Below are positions 62,325 through 64,000 of a stretch of DNA of 64,000 nucleotides, piece after piece (the first letter of the stretch is position 1; each line of letters starts with the position of its first letter). A program made the translations under genes and the position numbers. Location of the stretch: positions 124,001-188,000 of the forward strand of contig SCKJ01000006.1 in assembly GCA_004124875.1 (NCBI GenBank), in the 5' to 3' direction. Source of the stretch: Fidelibacterota bacterium. Lineage in GTDB: Bacteria > Fidelibacterota > Marinisomatia > SCGC-AAA003-L08 > TS1B11. The notes beneath the pieces are model-generated. The model did no database searches. It had not been told where the DNA came from and saw only the letters and a program-made list of their open reading frames with translations.

Positions 62325-63432
62325 CAAGGAGATACGGATCGTGATAGCAGGCGGCGGCACAGGGGGCCATCTATTCCCCGCCCTGGGAATCGCCCGGGCA
62401 TTGCGGGCAGAGAGCGCTAATGTCCGCATCACTTTTATCGGCTCGCGCTTCGGACTGGAGGCGCGCATCCTGCCCGACGCCGGCGAGGAGGTGCACCTGC
62501 TGACCATACGGGGACTGCAACGAGGCTTCTCGCTGCGCTCCATCGGCAGGAACCTGATGCTGCCCTGGCGCTTTATCCGTGCTTACCTGGCCAGTGCGGC
62601 TATCCTGCGCCGGGTTGATCCCCACGTGGTGGTGGGGACAGGCGGCTATGCTGCCGCCCTCCCGCTGGCTGCGGCGCAGAGGCGGAATATCCCTACTTTG
62701 CTGCAGGAGCAGAACAGTTATCCGGGGCTGACCACCCGCCGCCTGGCCCCGAGGGCGTCGCATGTCTGCCTGAATGATGAGGCCGCGGCGCCATATTTGG
62801 GCACGGATCGATGGAGCGTAACCGGCAATCCCGTTGCCTTACCTGTGGTCAACGTCGACCCGGCGCAGGCGCGCAAAACGCTGGGCATGAGCGCGACTGG
62901 CCGCGTGATCTTCATCCTCGGCGGCAGTCAGGGCAGCCGTCCGCTGAACGACCATTTTCTCTCACACTGGCAGACCTACACCGAATCGATGGGCGTGCAT
63001 CTGCTGTGGCAGACGGGCGCATCCCAGTACGACCAGGTGGCCGGGGCAACCGGAGAATCAGGCAAGGTAACCGCGATCCCGTTCATTGATGACATGGCCG
63101 CGGCCTACGCCGCCGCCGACCTGGTGATCTGCCGGGCCGGCGCCATGACGCTGTCGGAACTCACGTTGCAGGGCAAGCCGTCCATACTCGTGCCTCTGCC
63201 ATCCGCCGCCGCGGATCACCAGACCCACAACGCCAAAGGGTTGGCCGGCAAAGGCGCGGCGGTGGCGTTGCCGCAGTCCGATCTGCCCAGTGGCGCGCTG
63301 GAAAAAATTGTGACCGGCCTCCTGGCTGACCCGGAAGCGTTGTCTGCCATGGGAGCAGCGGCGCGCAGGGCGGCGCAACCTCAAGCGGGGGCAGCGGTGG
63401 CCACCGAAATATTGAAACTGGCCCAGGCATGA
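62308..63432 (+). CDS. murG: UDP-GlcNAc--lipid I N-acetylglucosaminyltransferase
   Basis: GT-B enzyme of 374 residues that makes lipid II on the inner face of the membrane. GGGTGGHLFPALGIARAL is near residue 14, GTGGYAAALPLAAAQ near residue 110, LLQEQNSYPGLTTRR near residue 130, and the donor-binding CRAGAMTLSELTLQGKPSILVPLP near residue 273. It overlaps ftsW by 17 bases and murC by four. Confidence 0.97.
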   Translation: MPDQDDKEIRIVIAGGGTGGHLFPALGIARALRAESANVRITFIGSRFGLEARILPDAGEEVHLLTIRGLQRGFSLRSIGRNLMLPWRFIRAYLASAAILRRVDPHVVVGTGGYAAALPLAAAQRRNIPTLLQEQNSYPGLTTRRLAPRASHVCLNDEAAAPYLGTDRWSVTGNPVALPVVNVDPAQARKTLGMSATGRVIFILGGSQGSRPLNDHFLSHWQTYTESMGVHLLWQTGASQYDQVAGATGESGKVTAIPFIDDMAAAYAAADLVICRAGAMTLSELTLQGKPSILVPLPSAAADHQTHNAKGLAGKGAAVALPQSDLPSGALEKIVTGLLADPEALSAMGAAARRAAQPQAGAAVATEILKLAQA

Positions 63433-64000
63433 AATTCGGCGGCATCAAACATATCCATTTCATCGGCCTCGGCGGCATCGGCATGAGCGGCATGGCGGAA
63501 CTCCTTCTGGCCCACGATTTCAAAGTCTCCGGCTCCGATATCCTGCCGTCCGGCATTACCGAGAGGCTGCAAAAGCAGGGCATCACCTTCTATGAGGGAC
63601 ACGACGCGTCCCACGTGGCCGACTGCGATCTGGTGGTTTTCTCATCGGCGGTCAAACAGGACAATCCCGAGATTACCGCGGCCAGGGAGCGGCGGATTCC
63701 GGTCATTCGCCGGGCGGAAATGCTGGGCGAACTGCTGAAGGTCGCGGAAACGAGCGTCGCGGTGGGCGGCACCCACGGCAAAACCACCACTGCATCCATG
63801 ATCGGCGCCATGCTGACCACGGCCCAGCGCGACCCCACCATGATCATTGGCGGCATCGTCAAAAGCCTCGGCACCAACGCCCGCCGCGGACAGGGCGATA
63901 TTATGGTGGTAGAGGCCGATGAATTCGACCGCTCGTTCCTCTCGCTCACGCCCGTGCTGGCGGTGATTACCAACATCGATCTGGAACACCGCGACACCTA
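63429..64000 (+). CDS. murC: UDP-N-acetylmuramate--L-alanine ligase, N-terminal part (runs off right edge)
   Basis: First Mur ligase. About 190 residues are visible of an expected 450-480. It starts MKFGGIKHIHFIGLGGIGMS with the MurC-specific GLGGIGMSG loop. The ATP loop is VAVGGTHGKTTTASMIG near residue 112 and EADEFDRSFLSLTP is near residue 158. The ATG overlaps the murG stop as ATGA. murB and ftsQ may follow outside the window. Confidence 0.96.
   Translation, partial: MKFGGIKHIHFIGLGGIGMSGMAELLLAHDFKVSGSDILPSGITERLQKQGITFYEGHDASHVADCDLVVFSSAVKQDNPEITAARERRIPVIRRAEMLGELLKVAETSVAVGGTHGKTTTASMIGAMLTTAQRDPTMIIGGIVKSLGTNARRGQGDIMVVEADEFDRSFLSLTPVLAVITNIDLEHRDT

Overview
The window is a GC-rich, very densely coded bacterial chromosome segment. 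Nearly every gene is a recognisable housekeeping gene, and most neighbours overlap by 1 to 20 bases or are only a few bases apart. The cell is a diderm: it has LolA-like, Lnt and outer-membrane beta-barrel proteins and a GmhB-type heptose phosphatase. MurE carries the DNPR motif of meso-diaminopimelate enzymes. A large gingipain-like PorU sortase with a C-terminal NYPNPF sorting-type domain, plus a PorV/PorQ-like barrel, points to a type IX secretion system. That suggests the FCB group (Bacteroidetes relatives, for example Marinimicrobia-like lineages). The exact phylum is an inference. selA and selB show that the organism probably makes selenocysteine.

Layout. From 1 to about 44.9 kb almost all genes lie on the minus strand, so transcription runs right to left. 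Reading in that direction: SDR oxidoreductase; ribosomal/tRNA operon rpsP-rimM-trmD-rplS, closed by a clear rho-independent terminator; MFS transporter; GAF/HD-GYP protein; selA-selB-mutS-barrel protein; yicC-gmk-rpoZ-like-udg-dnaB-rel; HU-ruvX-lnt-DUF5683-like-ecfT-truA; an intergenic repeat mosaic at about 20.63-20.93 kb; htrA-purB-purC-psd-pssA-purS-purQ-DUF4321-tatA-gatA; batA-batB-batC-batD-batE; yebC-ruvC-ruvA-gcvT-ftsK-lolA; a flippase-like membrane protein, gmhB and the start of ddl at the left edge.

From 45.0 kb to the right end everything is on the plus strand: porU-maf-rodZ, then the division and cell wall (dcw) cluster mraZ-rsmH-ftsL-ftsI-murE-murF-mraY-murD-ftsW-murG-murC, which runs off the edge. 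The mraZ promoter (TTGACA, 17-base spacer, TAGGTT) is followed by a textbook MraZ box of two TGGGT repeats 10 bases apart.

The least ordinary part is a roughly 1.5 kb AT-rich insert between rodZ and the mraZ promoter. It holds three overlapping small genes: two membrane proteins and a DUF6941-like protein. It is bounded by direct repeats that each encode the last 15 codons of RodZ. This looks like a small island integrated at the 3' end of rodZ that left the displaced old 3' end in front of mraZ. Its function is unknown and it is the best candidate here for something undescribed. Other points worth a second look are selB lacking any ATG/GTG/TTG start (a Shine-Dalgarno-preceded ATC is the best candidate), a 288-residue ribosomal protein S16 with a duplicated acidic tail, an HD-GYP domain interrupted by about 100 residues, and a mosaic of short repeats that may encode the htrA start.
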